A stretch of 17,500 bases of DNA from Ruminococcaceae bacterium UBA3323 (GCA_002361935.1 DESD01000039.1:1-17500); one strand, 5' to 3'. Shown: positions 7,384 to 14,388, numbered from the stretch's first letter. Notes: a model not told the origin generated them from the letters alone. Numbers and translations: made by a program.

Positions 7384-8197
7384 GTTATCCCGGATTTTAT
7401 TGGACAAGCCATATTTAATCTGGTCTGCTTTGTTTATTATTGCGCCTTTAATTATGGTTTTGTATTATGCGTTAACCGATTCTTCGGGAGCATTTACTTT
7501 GAAGTATATTGAAGCGATTCCGCATTATACGCCAACAATTCTTCTTTCAATTCTATATGGGGTTTTTGCAACGCTGATATGCCTTGCATTGGGATATCCG
7601 CTTGCTTATTTCATATCTAAGGCAAAGCTGAGCTCACAGAGCACAATGATTCTGCTTGTTATGCTTCCTATGTGGATGAATTTTCTTATAAGAACCTATT
7701 CTTTAATGACCATTCTGGGTGATTCGGGAATTATCAATACTATTCTTGGCTTTTTTGGTTTAGAGAGCATAAAGATGATGAATACAGGCGAAGCTGTTCT
7801 TTTGGGGATGGTTTATAATTTTCTGCCTTTTATGGTTTTGCCTATTTATTCGGTTATAAGCAAAATGGACAAATCACTTATTGAAGCAGCTCAGGATTTA
7901 GGATCAACCAGACTTCAGATTTTCAGAAAAGTAATCATTCCGTTGTCGCTTCCGGGAATCATAAGCGGAATTACAATGGTTTTTGTTCCCTGTGTTTCAA
8001 CATTTTATATTACGCAGAAGCTTGGCGGAGGCCAGATTGTTCTTATCGGAGATGTTATTGAAACACAGTTCCAGAATGCCAATAATTATAATCTTGGTGC
8101 AAGTCTGTCCTTTGTGCTCATGATTTTAATATTGATTTGCCTTGGTATTATGAATTATTTCGGTGCAGATGATAATGAGGGAGGAGTTATTATATGA
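7373..8197 (+). CDS. potB: Polyamine ABC importer, permease PotB
   Basis: A 274-residue membrane permease with about six transmembrane helices and the ABC-coupling EAA loop (IEAAQDLGSTRLQIFRKVIIPLSLPGI), which docks onto PotA. The LPMWMNFLIRTYS stretch is typical of PotB. The real start is ATG 7373, which begins MNSKLSRILL and has a GGGAGG SD at 7361-7366 inside potA; a longer reading frame upstream is only the overlap with the PotA tail. It overlaps potA by 11 bases and potC by 4 bases, so the operon is tightly coupled. It forms the heterodimeric channel with PotC. Confidence in family is high; the precise polyamine is inferred from the set. Confidence 0.94.
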   Translation: MNSKLSRILLDKPYLIWSALFIIAPLIMVLYYALTDSSGAFTLKYIEAIPHYTPTILLSILYGVFATLICLALGYPLAYFISKAKLSSQSTMILLVMLPMWMNFLIRTYSLMTILGDSGIINTILGFFGLESIKMMNTGEAVLLGMVYNFLPFMVLPIYSVISKMDKSLIEAAQDLGSTRLQIFRKVIIPLSLPGIISGITMVFVPCVSTFYITQKLGGGQIVLIGDVIETQFQNANNYNLGASLSFVLMILILICLGIMNYFGADDNEGGVII

Positions 8198-9015
8198 AGA
8201 ATAAGCTTTCCCATGGTGCAAGATTTTATATTTTTTTAGTCTTTGCATTTCTTTATCTTCCCATAATCATTATGGCACTGTTTTCTTTTAATGATTCGGC
8301 AAGCACCTATATTTTTACCGGCCTTTCAGCAAAATGGTGGAAGGAAATGGTTTCCAATGAAGCTGCAATGAGAGCGCTGCGGAATACACTTGTTCTTGCA
8401 GTTGCAACAGCTTTATGTTCAACTGCACTCGGAACACTTGCTGCAGTCGGTATTTTTAATTCCAAAAACAAGCTTTATAAAAAAACTATTATGGGCGTTA
8501 CAAATATTCCTATGATGAATCCCGAAATTGTTACGGGTATTTCTATGATGCTCCTTTTTGCTTTTTCAGGTATGCTTGTAAATAAATCCAATGTGCTCGG
8601 CTTCGGAACGCTGCTTATAGCACATATTACCTTTTCCTTGCCGTATGTAATTTTAAATATTTTACCGAAGCTCAAGCAGTTTGATATGCACATTTTTGAA
8701 GCTGCTGTTGATCTTGGCTGTAAACCTGTAAAAGCATTTTTTAAGGTTGTATTTCCGAATATAGCAACAGGTATTTTCACCGGTCTTGTTATGAGCTTCA
8801 CCTTGTCGCTTGATGATTTTATCATTTCTTATTTTACAAACGGACCAAGCTTTCAGACTTTACCGATTTATATTTTTTCTTTAACAAAAAAGCGTGTAAA
8901 GCCGGATATGTATGCTTTGTCTACGCTGATATTTATAGTAATATTTGTTCTTCTTGTAATTATCAATATTGTGCAGGCAAGAGCTGACAAAAAGGGTAAG
9001 AGTGATGCAAAATGA
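8194..9015 (+). CDS. potC: Polyamine ABC importer, permease PotC
   Basis: A 273-residue partner permease. Seen: an N-terminal helix with YLPIIIMALFSFNDS, a hallmark of PotC, several further helices, and the EAA loop FEAAVDLGCKPVKAFFKVVFPNI, followed by SFTLSLDDFIISYF, which is strongly conserved in PotC. Length is normal for the family. ATG 8194 overlaps the potB stop by four bases (ATGA) and is preceded by a GGAGGAG SD about seven bases upstream. Its stop likewise overlaps potD by four bases. It works only as part of the PotABCD complex in the cytoplasmic membrane. Confidence 0.95.
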   Translation: MKNKLSHGARFYIFLVFAFLYLPIIIMALFSFNDSASTYIFTGLSAKWWKEMVSNEAAMRALRNTLVLAVATALCSTALGTLAAVGIFNSKNKLYKKTIMGVTNIPMMNPEIVTGISMMLLFAFSGMLVNKSNVLGFGTLLIAHITFSLPYVILNILPKLKQFDMHIFEAAVDLGCKPVKAFFKVVFPNIATGIFTGLVMSFTLSLDDFIISYFTNGPSFQTLPIYIFSLTKKRVKPDMYALSTLIFIVIFVLLVIINIVQARADKKGKSDAK

Positions 9016-10271
9016 AAAGAATAATTGCATTTCTGCTTGCACTGTTTACTTTATTGTTCTCTTTCAATACGGTTGCTTTTGCCGATGAAGAGATATTTAC
9101 TGCAGAGCAGCTTCAATACTATAAAAGCCTTGGTTTGCAGGGAACCTCGGTTAATGTCTATAACTGGGGCGAGTATATTTCCGACGGTTCGGAAGGCTCT
9201 ATGAATGTTGTAGGCGAATTTGAAAGATTAACGGGTGCAAAAGTTAATTATACAAATTACGAATCAAATGAAAATATGTATTCCAAGCTTTCCGGCGGTG
9301 GTGTTTCATATGATGTTATTGTTCCCAGCGATTATATGATAAGCAGACTTGTTGATGAAGATATGCTTGTTGAGATAGATTGGAACAATATTCCCAATAT
9401 CAGATACATTGAAGATCAGTATCAAAATCTTTATTTTGACCCGGAGCAGAAATACTCGGTTTGCTACAATGCTGGTACAACCGCATTGATTTATAATACA
9501 GAGCTTGTTAAGGAAAAACCAACAAGCTGGAAAGTGCTGTGGGATGAACAATATAAGGATAAAATTCTTATGTTCAATAATTCCCGTGATGCTTTTGCAA
9601 TTGCACAGGCAATTCTGGGTCAAAGTCTGAATACGGTTGATGAAAGCGAATGGACAGAAGCGGCAACTCTTTTGGCGGAGCAAAAAGACGCAGTCAGCCC
9701 TGTTTATGTAATGGATGAAGTATTTAATCTTATGGAAAGCGGCGAATATGCTTTTGCAACCTATTATGCGGGCGATTATGTTCTTATGAGTGAGAATAAT
9801 GAAAGCCTTTCCTATTGCTTTCCCGAAGAGGGTGTAAACATATTTTATGACGCCTTCTGCATCCCGAAGTGCGTACAGAACAAAAGAGGGGCTGAAGCGT
9901 TTATAAACTTTATGCATGAGCCGCAGGTTGCACTCGAAAATGCAGAATTTATTTATTATGCTTCTCCGAATGTTACTGTAAGAAACAGCGAAGAGCATTC
10001 GCTTTACGGCAATCAGGCGGTTTATCCGCAAAAAATGCCTGTTGGGCAGTATTTTGAAAATCTGCCTCAGAATGTTCTTGAACTGCAGGCGGATTTATGG
10101 ACAAATGTAAAAAGCGGAAATTTGTCTTTGGACAGTGCGCTTAATAATAAGAAGATTTATATTGAATCCGCTATTCTTGCAGGCATCGTTGCTGTTGTTG
10201 CTGTTTTTAAAATTGTATCAACAGTTAAAAAAAGAAAAATTGAAGATTTAAGTGATTTGTATGAACAGTAA
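9012..10271 (+). CDS. potD: Polyamine-binding protein PotD with C-terminal membrane anchor
   Basis: A 419-residue extracytoplasmic substrate-binding protein that captures spermidine or putrescine for PotBC. Seen: a signal peptide of 24 residues ending AFA before DEE, the VNVYNWGEYI start of the mature domain, the YDVIVPSDYMISRL and YAGDYVLMSENN stretches typical of PotD/PotF, and an extra C-terminal hydrophobic helix at about residues 384-402 followed by a basic KKRK tail. No lipobox cysteine is present, unlike most Gram-positive binding proteins; the C-terminal helix would instead hold the protein to the membrane with a short tail inside. Mature length apart from the anchor is normal. It overlaps potC by 4 bases and the phosphatase gene by 11. 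Ligand preference (spermidine or putrescine) cannot be read by eye. Confidence 0.9.
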   Translation: MKRIIAFLLALFTLLFSFNTVAFADEEIFTAEQLQYYKSLGLQGTSVNVYNWGEYISDGSEGSMNVVGEFERLTGAKVNYTNYESNENMYSKLSGGGVSYDVIVPSDYMISRLVDEDMLVEIDWNNIPNIRYIEDQYQNLYFDPEQKYSVCYNAGTTALIYNTELVKEKPTSWKVLWDEQYKDKILMFNNSRDAFAIAQAILGQSLNTVDESEWTEAATLLAEQKDAVSPVYVMDEVFNLMESGEYAFATYYAGDYVLMSENNESLSYCFPEEGVNIFYDAFCIPKCVQNKRGAEAFINFMHEPQVALENAEFIYYASPNVTVRNSEEHSLYGNQAVYPQKMPVGQYFENLPQNVLELQADLWTNVKSGNLSLDSALNNKKIYIESAILAGIVAVVAVFKIVSTVKKRKIEDLSDLYEQ

Positions 10272-10926
10272 AATTAAATGTGTTATATTCGATTTGGATG
10301 GTACGCTTGTAAACACAATAATAGATTTGGGGCGTGCCTGTGATTATCTGCTTGAAAATAATGGTTTTGAAACGCATTGGACTGTGGATGATTATAAAGC
10401 CTTTGTCGGAAACGGAGCAAAATTGCTTGTGGACAGAGCATTCAGCGGAAATTTAAGTCCGGAGCAGCTTGAAGAGCAGTATTCTGCTTTTAAAATAAAG
10501 TATGATGAGATTAAAATGGAAAATGCTTATGTGTATGATGGTATGCGCGAGGTTGTAAATACAATTAAAAGCAATGGTATAAAAGCAGCCGTATGCACAA
10601 ACAAGCCGAATAAAGCGGCAAGGGGAATGGTTGAAGAGCTTTTCGGAAAAGATTTTTTTGATGCCGTTCTCGGTGCAACTGATGATTTGCCGAAAAAGCC
10701 TGATACTGCTATGGCTGAAATCATTCTTGCAATGCTTAATCTGTCTGCCGATGAATGTATATGGATAGGGGACAGTTCGGTTGATATTGAATCTGCAAAG
10801 AATCTTGGTTGTAAAAGCATCGCAGTTACATGGGGATTTCGCTCTGTTGAGAGCCTGTTGGAATTCTGTCCGGATTATGTTGCAAATAGCCCAAAAGATA
10901 TTATGGATATTTTTAAAAAAATTTAA
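10261..10926 (+). CDS. HAD-superfamily phosphatase, Gph/PpaX-like
   Basis: A 221-residue cytoplasmic phosphatase of the phosphoglycolate phosphatase-like branch. The HAD catalytic set is complete: nucleophile D11 and acid/base D13 in FDLDGTLVNT, T113 in VCTNKPN, K145 or K146 in DLPKKPDTA, and D171/D175 in WIGDSSVDIESAKN. A helical cap of the C1 type occupies about residues 18-85. It may act on phosphoglycolate, pyrophosphate or a sugar phosphate; sequence alone does not decide. I choose ATG 10261, 11 bases inside potD, over a GTG nine bases earlier, because MNSKIKCVIFDLDG gives the usual spacing to motif I; no strong SD is visible, so translation may depend on coupling to potD. Its link to polyamine uptake, if any, is only positional. 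No hairpin terminator follows; the tRNA promoter begins nine bases on. Confidence 0.88.
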   Translation: MNSKIKCVIFDLDGTLVNTIIDLGRACDYLLENNGFETHWTVDDYKAFVGNGAKLLVDRAFSGNLSPEQLEEQYSAFKIKYDEIKMENAYVYDGMREVVNTIKSNGIKAAVCTNKPNKAARGMVEELFGKDFFDAVLGATDDLPKKPDTAMAEIILAMLNLSADECIWIGDSSVDIESAKNLGCKSIAVTWGFRSVESLLEFCPDYVANSPKDIMDIFKKI

Positions 10927-10934
10927 AATAAGTG

Positions 10935-10963
10935 TTGACATTTGAGGATTCATCTGTTATACT
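10935..10963 (+). promoter_or_regulatory. Near-consensus sigma-A promoter of the tRNA-Leu gene
   Basis: TTGACA at 10935-10940 is a perfect -35 box, TATACT at 10958-10963 differs from the consensus -10 at one base, and the spacer is the ideal 17 bases. The expected transcript start is about eight bases before the mature tRNA 5' end. The strength suits a stable-RNA gene. Confidence 0.9.
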
Positions 10964-10977
10964 ATCAATCGTTGTGA

Positions 10978-11062
10978 GCGAGAGTGGCGGAATCGGCAGA
11001 CGCGCACGTTTGAGGGGCGTGTGGGGCGACTCGTACGGGTTCAAGTCCCGTCTCTCGCACCA
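10978..11062 (+). tRNA. tRNA-Leu, anticodon GAG
   Basis: The seven-base acceptor GCGAGAG (10978-10984) pairs with CTCTCGC (11052-11058), followed by discriminator A and encoded CCA. The D region has the type GGCGGAATCGGCAGACGC expected of class II tRNA-Leu. Anticodon stem CACGT/GCGTG encloses the loop TTGAGGG, so the anticodon is GAG (11012-11014), reading CUC and CUU. A long variable arm is present, followed by the GGGTTCAAGTCCC T-arm. The gene is 85 bases and stands alone, with its own promoter and terminator. Reverse-strand reading through it gives the well-known false protein string with RRDLNPYESPHTPLKRARLP, which should not be annotated. Confidence 0.98.
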
Positions 11063-11064
11063 AA

Positions 11065-11101
11065 AGCAGCTTAATTCCATTTGGAGTTGAGCTGTTTTTT
11101 T
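11065..11101 (+). terminator. Terminator of the tRNA-Leu transcript
   Basis: A 15-bp stem (11065-11079 against 11082-11096, with a few G-U pairs on the RNA) with a tight loop is followed by a run of T at 11095-11101. It begins three bases after the CCA end. There is no further gene downstream on this strand until position 14389. Confidence 0.88.
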
Positions 11102-11177
11102 ATTCTCAAAAACCGCATAAATACGTGCTTTTTTGAAATTTTCAAGGATATTCAAAAATACTTGGTGGATATATGCG

Positions 11178-11196
11178 TTGCACACTTATTGCACAC
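11178..11196. repeat. 8-bp direct repeat in the tRNA-downstream gap
   Basis: TTGCACAC occurs twice (11178-11185 and 11189-11196) with three bases between. It lies in the roughly 245-base gap between the tRNA and the M56 gene, which otherwise holds only two terminators and AT-rich DNA; I see no gene there. It may be a remnant of a recombination or binding site, or chance. Confidence 0.5.
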
Positions 11197-11233
11197 CGTC
11201 ATATACCGATTACGATTATGTTTAAGCACAAAT

Positions 11234-11262
11234 AAAAGCACCAAATCTAATTTAGTGCTTTT
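11234..11262 (-). terminator. Terminator of the blaI-blaR1-like operon
   Basis: AAAAGCAC at 11234-11241 pairs with GTGCTTTT at 11255-11262 (eight perfect pairs, then further AAAT/ATTT pairing after a one-base mismatch). Read on the minus strand, the second arm runs into the T-rich sequence CTTTTATTTG. It lies 47 bases after the M56 stop. It could work in both directions. Confidence 0.75.
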
Positions 11263-11308
11263 ACCGATTATTGCGGTGGATTTTCTAAGGATTCTTTTTC
11301 CAGGCTTG

Positions 11309-13045
11309 TTAGACTTTTTCAGATTTGATTACGGAAAATGTGCCGTTATCATTTTTTTCAAGTGTTAAGCTGAAGGATTGGAATTGCTCTTTTTTATCCA
11401 GAACAGAGCCGGCAGTTAATTCATCATCAGAATTACTGACTCTGAAAATTTCGTGCCATTTCCAATGATCGGCAGTATTCTCATCGTATGCTGAAATTAT
11501 ACTTTCGTTGGTATCAAAATCACTGCTGATATTATACTCTACTACATTGGCAACATAAGTTTTTCCCGATTTACTGATAGAATTTATTACATAGCAGGTT
11601 TGATTATCCATACCAAAAACAGGAAGGGCATAGGCATCCTTAGCGGAATCATATTGTGGCATAGAAATATCGCTGTTCTTTGTATCGGCGGCTACATCCA
11701 GAATTAATTCATTACCGAAAACTTCCTGCAAATCGGAAATAATTTCTTCTGCGCTTTTATAGTTTTCACCATTATTTCTGCTGATGTGTGAATAAATCCA
11801 ACCTTTATCAGCTTGATTTATATCATCAAATTCCGGTAATCTGTTGTTGAGATTATTATTGCATATCTGCAAAACATAATCTGCTATTGCCGATTTTTCA
11901 TTCTCAGTCAGTTTATTATCTGATGCTGTTGTATTCGGAAGTACAACGGAAGGTGTTTCGTCGTCTGTTGACCTTAGAAACACAGTGCAAAGCACGGCTG
12001 TCAGTAAGATTACAGCTATCAGTATACCTAAAAATATACTTCTTTTTTTACTTTTAAGCATTGAAATCCTCCTTTTCATATTTTTTTCTGTGTCGGATAT
12101 GCACAATAAATTTGATACTCCTGTTTTATTGTCGCAAACCCTTAATGATTGTATCAGCACCAGTGCGTATTGATATTTTTCATCCTGATTCAGTTTTTCA
12201 CAAGCCAATTCATCGGCACCGAGTTCGATGTCCTGTCGAATTATTTTGAATAAAAACCATATTATCGGGTTAAACCAATGCAAAAAGATTGTAAATAATA
12301 AAATGTAGTTTAATAATGCATCTTTTCTTTTAAAGTGTGAAAGCTCGTGAAGAAGAATATATTTTACAGTTTGTTTGTCTTTCTGCAATATTTCATCATT
12401 AATCAGTATTGCCGGTGCCAACAGACCGAAAATGCTTGGAGTTTTTTGATTGTTTTGAAGCACTATTTTTATATTTTTCTTAATATTTAACTGTGCTTTG
12501 CATTCGGCCAATATCTGCTCAACTTCACTGTTTTTATATTCCTCTTTTGATACTTTTTTTCTGATTTTAAGTGTTGCAGTTATAAAAACAGTGAAGCATA
12601 AAATAATTACAAAAAGCCATAAATATGGTATTACAATGTTTATGATTAATTTTTGAACCGGAATTTTGTTTGCAGGTATAGTATTTGAATTTACAGCTTC
12701 ATTATGGCTGCTGTTTTCATTGTGTTTGCTGTTTTGTTGTGATTGCGCAGTGTTGTTATTCTCAATAAAATCATTGCTTCCGATATTTTTTATATTCTCA
12801 ATTCTGTTTACAATTCCGGTTTCGGAATAGGTTAAATTTGACGGTATTTCAATTCTTATCGGAATTAAAAATACGGCTAAAACGACGCACCAAATGATAC
12901 ATTTGATTTTTGCCGACATTTTTTTATCAAAAATGTTTCTGACAAAATACGCAATAATTCCAACAATTCCCCCGAGAATGCTCATATAAAGAATCAAATA
13001 AAACACAGGGGAGAGCAGAGCCATTTTTTCGAGTATTACCTGCAT
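11309..13045 (-). CDS. BlaR1/MecR1-type M56 membrane metallopeptidase sensor
   Basis: A 578-residue integral-membrane zinc protease of the M56 family, partner of the BlaI-type repressor. Seen: transmembrane segments at about residues 13-36, 48-65, 134-156, 244-266 and 338-357; the zinc-binding HELSH at 233-237 followed by FKRKD, and the downstream DIELGADELACE helix that gives the third ligand. The cytosolic peptidase would cleave or signal to BlaI. After the last helix comes an outer domain of about 220 residues (359-578) that has no penicillin-binding SXXK/KTG motifs I can find, so the trigger is unlikely to be beta-lactam. The loop of about 65 residues between helices 2 and 3 is rich in N, S, H and Q. 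ATG 13045 has a GAGGAA SD and lies two bases after the repressor stop. Family is certain; signal and targets are unknown. Confidence 0.9.
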   Translation of the reverse strand: MQVILEKMALLSPVFYLILYMSILGGIVGIIAYFVRNIFDKKMSAKIKCIIWCVVLAVFLIPIRIEIPSNLTYSETGIVNRIENIKNIGSNDFIENNNTAQSQQNSKHNENSSHNEAVNSNTIPANKIPVQKLIINIVIPYLWLFVIILCFTVFITATLKIRKKVSKEEYKNSEVEQILAECKAQLNIKKNIKIVLQNNQKTPSIFGLLAPAILINDEILQKDKQTVKYILLHELSHFKRKDALLNYILLFTIFLHWFNPIIWFLFKIIRQDIELGADELACEKLNQDEKYQYALVLIQSLRVCDNKTGVSNLLCISDTEKNMKRRISMLKSKKRSIFLGILIAVILLTAVLCTVFLRSTDDETPSVVLPNTTASDNKLTENEKSAIADYVLQICNNNLNNRLPEFDDINQADKGWIYSHISRNNGENYKSAEEIISDLQEVFGNELILDVAADTKNSDISMPQYDSAKDAYALPVFGMDNQTCYVINSISKSGKTYVANVVEYNISSDFDTNESIISAYDENTADHWKWHEIFRVSNSDDELTAGSVLDKKEQFQSFSLTLEKNDNGTFSVIKSEKV

Positions 13046-13047
13046 TA

Positions 13048-13422
13048 TTATTCCTCGCTTTCCAGAAAATTCAATAAATTCTGCAGTTCTTCCTTTGAAA
13101 CTGTTTTATTTTCAACAAAATTCAGCAAAAGCTTTTCAGCACTTCCTTTATAAAGTTTCTTCAAAAAGGATGTGTTTGCCTTTGAAAGATACTTCTTTTC
13201 CGTAATTAAAGGGCTGTATAAAAAACCCTGTCCGTTATTTTTTTTCGATTCAACCGCATTTTTATCAACTAATCTGTAAATCAGCGTTTTAACTGTATTT
13301 TTATTGCGCTTTTTGGTTTTGTCAAGCTCCGAAACAATGTCGCCAAGTGTACTGCTTCCTTTATTCCAAAGCACCTGCATGATTTCAAGTTCACTGTCCG
13401 TTATATTATATTTACTGTCCAT
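13048..13422 (-). CDS. blaI: BlaI/MecI/CopY-family transcriptional repressor
   Basis: A 124-residue winged-helix repressor (usual size about 120-130). The N-terminal domain shows the family pattern ITDSELEIMQVLWNKGSSTLGDIVSEL and KNTVKTLIYRLVDKNAV with a recognition helix near residues 43-58; the C-terminal helices (about 75-120) dimerise. I choose ATG 13422, with GAGG SD nine bases upstream; a GTG 15 bases earlier is in frame but would itself contain the SD. Downstream, the M56 sensor follows after two bases, so the pair is one operon. It should bind the two TACA/TGTA sites upstream, repressing its own operon until the sensor inactivates it. Whether it is the orthologue of penicillinase repressor is not decided; the symbol names the family. 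Confidence 0.93.
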   Translation of the reverse strand: MDSKYNITDSELEIMQVLWNKGSSTLGDIVSELDKTKKRNKNTVKTLIYRLVDKNAVESKKNNGQGFLYSPLITEKKYLSKANTSFLKKLYKGSAEKLLLNFVENKTVSKEELQNLLNFLESEE

Positions 13423-13453
13423 TTTCTTTTTCCTCACAATTCTATATAAAAAG

Positions 13454-13469
13454 AGTTACAGATGTAACT
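13454..13469. promoter_or_regulatory. BlaI-type operator 1 (perfect dyad)
   Basis: AGTTACA-GA-TGTAACT is a perfect inverted repeat with seven-base arms. It holds the TACA/TGTA core bound by BlaI and MecI. It lies downstream of the predicted transcription start and 32 bases upstream of the repressor ATG. Confidence 0.85.
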
Positions 13470-13479
13470 TTATATAAAT

Positions 13480-13508
13480 AGTTTACAACTGTAACTCATT
13501 TTTGTCAA
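13480..13508 (-). promoter_or_regulatory. Promoter of the blaI-blaR1-like operon
   Basis: On the minus strand a perfect TTGACA lies at 13508-13503, then 17 bases, then TAAACT at 13485-13480. The -10 box lies inside operator 2, so repressor binding there would block polymerase directly. Confidence 0.7.
13481..13496. promoter_or_regulatory. BlaI-type operator 2
   Basis: GTTTACA-AC-TGTAACT shares the TACA/TGTA core with operator 1 and departs from perfect symmetry only in its outer left arm. The two centres are 27 bases apart (about 2.6 helical turns). It overlaps the -10 box of the promoter. Confidence 0.8.
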
Positions 13509-13566
13509 TACTTTTTTCTGTTTTGGAAATAATTGACTATAAGTACTATAAAATCTCCGCTTTTTC

Positions 13567-14202
13567 TTAATTTTTAATGTTTCTATATGTATTGTAAAGT
13601 GCCTCTGCCTTATTCCAGTCTACTACATCAAACCAGTCCTTTATATAATCTGCTCTCATATTGTAATGTTTTAGATAATAAGCATGCTCCCATACATCAA
13701 TGCATAATAACGGTGCAACACCAAGCTGAAGCGGTGTATTCTGATTTGCAGTTGTGATGATTCTTAACCTTCCCTTATCAAGCACAAGCCATGCATATCC
13801 GGAGCCGAAAACCGACATTGCCGCTGCACTGAATTTTTCTTTAAACTGCTCAAAGCTGTTAAAGCAGGCAAGAATTGCTTTTTCAAGATTTCCGAAAGGC
13901 GTTTTAATAGATGACGGCGACATCATATTAAAGAAAAATCTGTGATTAAAAACACCGCCGGCATTGTTCATTATTTCTGCTCTCTGATTGTTCGGAATAA
14001 TTGACGATCTTCTCAGTATCTGTGTTAAAGACATATTTTGCAGAAAACAGTTTTTCTTTAAGGCGGTATTCAGATTATTTATGTAAGTCTGAAGATGTCT
14101 GTTGTGATGAAGATACATTGTTTTTTCATCAATAAACGGTTCCAATGCATCAAAGCTGTAGGGCAGCGGTTCATTTTCAAAGGGATAACAATTCTTTTCC
14201 AT
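13567..14202 (-). CDS. sodA: Superoxide dismutase, Fe/Mn family
   Basis: A 211-residue enzyme that converts superoxide to oxygen and hydrogen peroxide. The four metal ligands are in place: H32 in LHHNRH, H87 in GGVFNHRFF, D169 and H173 in DVWEHAYYL. Y40 and H36 complete the gateway. Q154 in ANQNTP and G83 at the position that carries Gln in iron enzymes suggest a manganese or cambialistic type. Residue 37 is Leu where many family members have His. There is no signal peptide. ATG 14202 has a GAGGTGA SD. The gene is monocistronic, facing away from alr, with a sigma-E-like promoter just upstream, so a spore-coat role like that known for sodA products of Bacillus and Clostridioides is possible but inferred. 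The enzyme family is certain. Confidence 0.93.
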   Translation of the reverse strand: MEKNCYPFENEPLPYSFDALEPFIDEKTMYLHHNRHLQTYINNLNTALKKNCFLQNMSLTQILRRSSIIPNNQRAEIMNNAGGVFNHRFFFNMMSPSSIKTPFGNLEKAILACFNSFEQFKEKFSAAAMSVFGSGYAWLVLDKGRLRIITTANQNTPLQLGVAPLLCIDVWEHAYYLKHYNMRADYIKDWFDVVDWNKAEALYNTYRNIKN

Positions 14203-14229
14203 ATTTCACCTCAAATGTTTTATCTAATA

Positions 14230-14258
14230 ATAGTATGATTATTTTCTGATGAGTATGA
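14230..14258 (-). promoter_or_regulatory. Candidate sigma-E-type promoter of sod
   Basis: On the minus strand TCATACT (14258-14252), a 14-base spacer and CATACTAT (14237-14230) match the mother-cell sigma-E pattern KMATATT-N14-CATACAHT at six of seven and seven of eight positions. The transcript would start about 20 bases before the sod ATG, leaving just room for the SD. I see no better sigma-A site there. Confidence 0.45.
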
Positions 14259-14304
14259 GAAACAGCGCATGAATTTTGTTTTGAAGATCTTATCTAAATT
14301 ATGA

Positions 14305-14333
14305 TTTACAATTAAATGCGAATATGCTAATAT
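14305..14333 (+). promoter_or_regulatory. Promoter of alr
   Basis: TTTACA at 14305-14310, 17 bases, and TAATAT at 14328-14333, with TG one base before the -10 (extended -10). It is about 55 bases upstream of the alr ATG. The stretch from 14203 to 14388 holds only this promoter and the divergent sod promoter. Confidence 0.7.
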
Positions 14334-14388
14334 ATTTAAATAGTAATGGCAGAATATGCTTAATTTTCAGATTAAGGGATGATGGTTC

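Noticed and set aside
9306..10031. 241-codon antisense open frame inside potD
   Set aside because: It lies wholly opposite a well-supported gene, has no SD and shows Cys/Ile/Phe-rich composition typical of an antisense shadow.
10252..10260. GTG start for the HAD phosphatase
   Set aside because: It adds only three residues before MNSK and has no better SD; the choice cannot be proved but ATG is preferred.
10453..10953. 166-codon antisense open frame over the HAD phosphatase
   Set aside because: Opposite a gene with a complete HAD motif set, no ribosome site, and it runs into the tRNA promoter.
10913..11185. Minus-strand open frame through the tRNA-Leu gene containing RRDLNPYESPHTPLKRARLP
   Set aside because: This is the classic false protein from reading a tRNA-Leu backwards; it has no SD and also crosses the tRNA promoter and terminator.
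11237..11244. GCACCAAA after the tRNA, repeating the tRNA 3' end as a possible attachment site
   Set aside because: The match is only eight bases and is explained by the terminator stem; no integrase is present.
11081..11368. 95-codon plus-strand open frame after the tRNA
   Set aside because: It starts inside the tRNA terminator hairpin and ends within the M56 gene on the other strand, with low-complexity composition and no family likeness.
11309..13045. M56 gene as a true beta-lactam sensor BlaR1
   Set aside because: I find no penicillin-binding SXXK or KTG motif in the outer domain, so resistance sensing is not supported.
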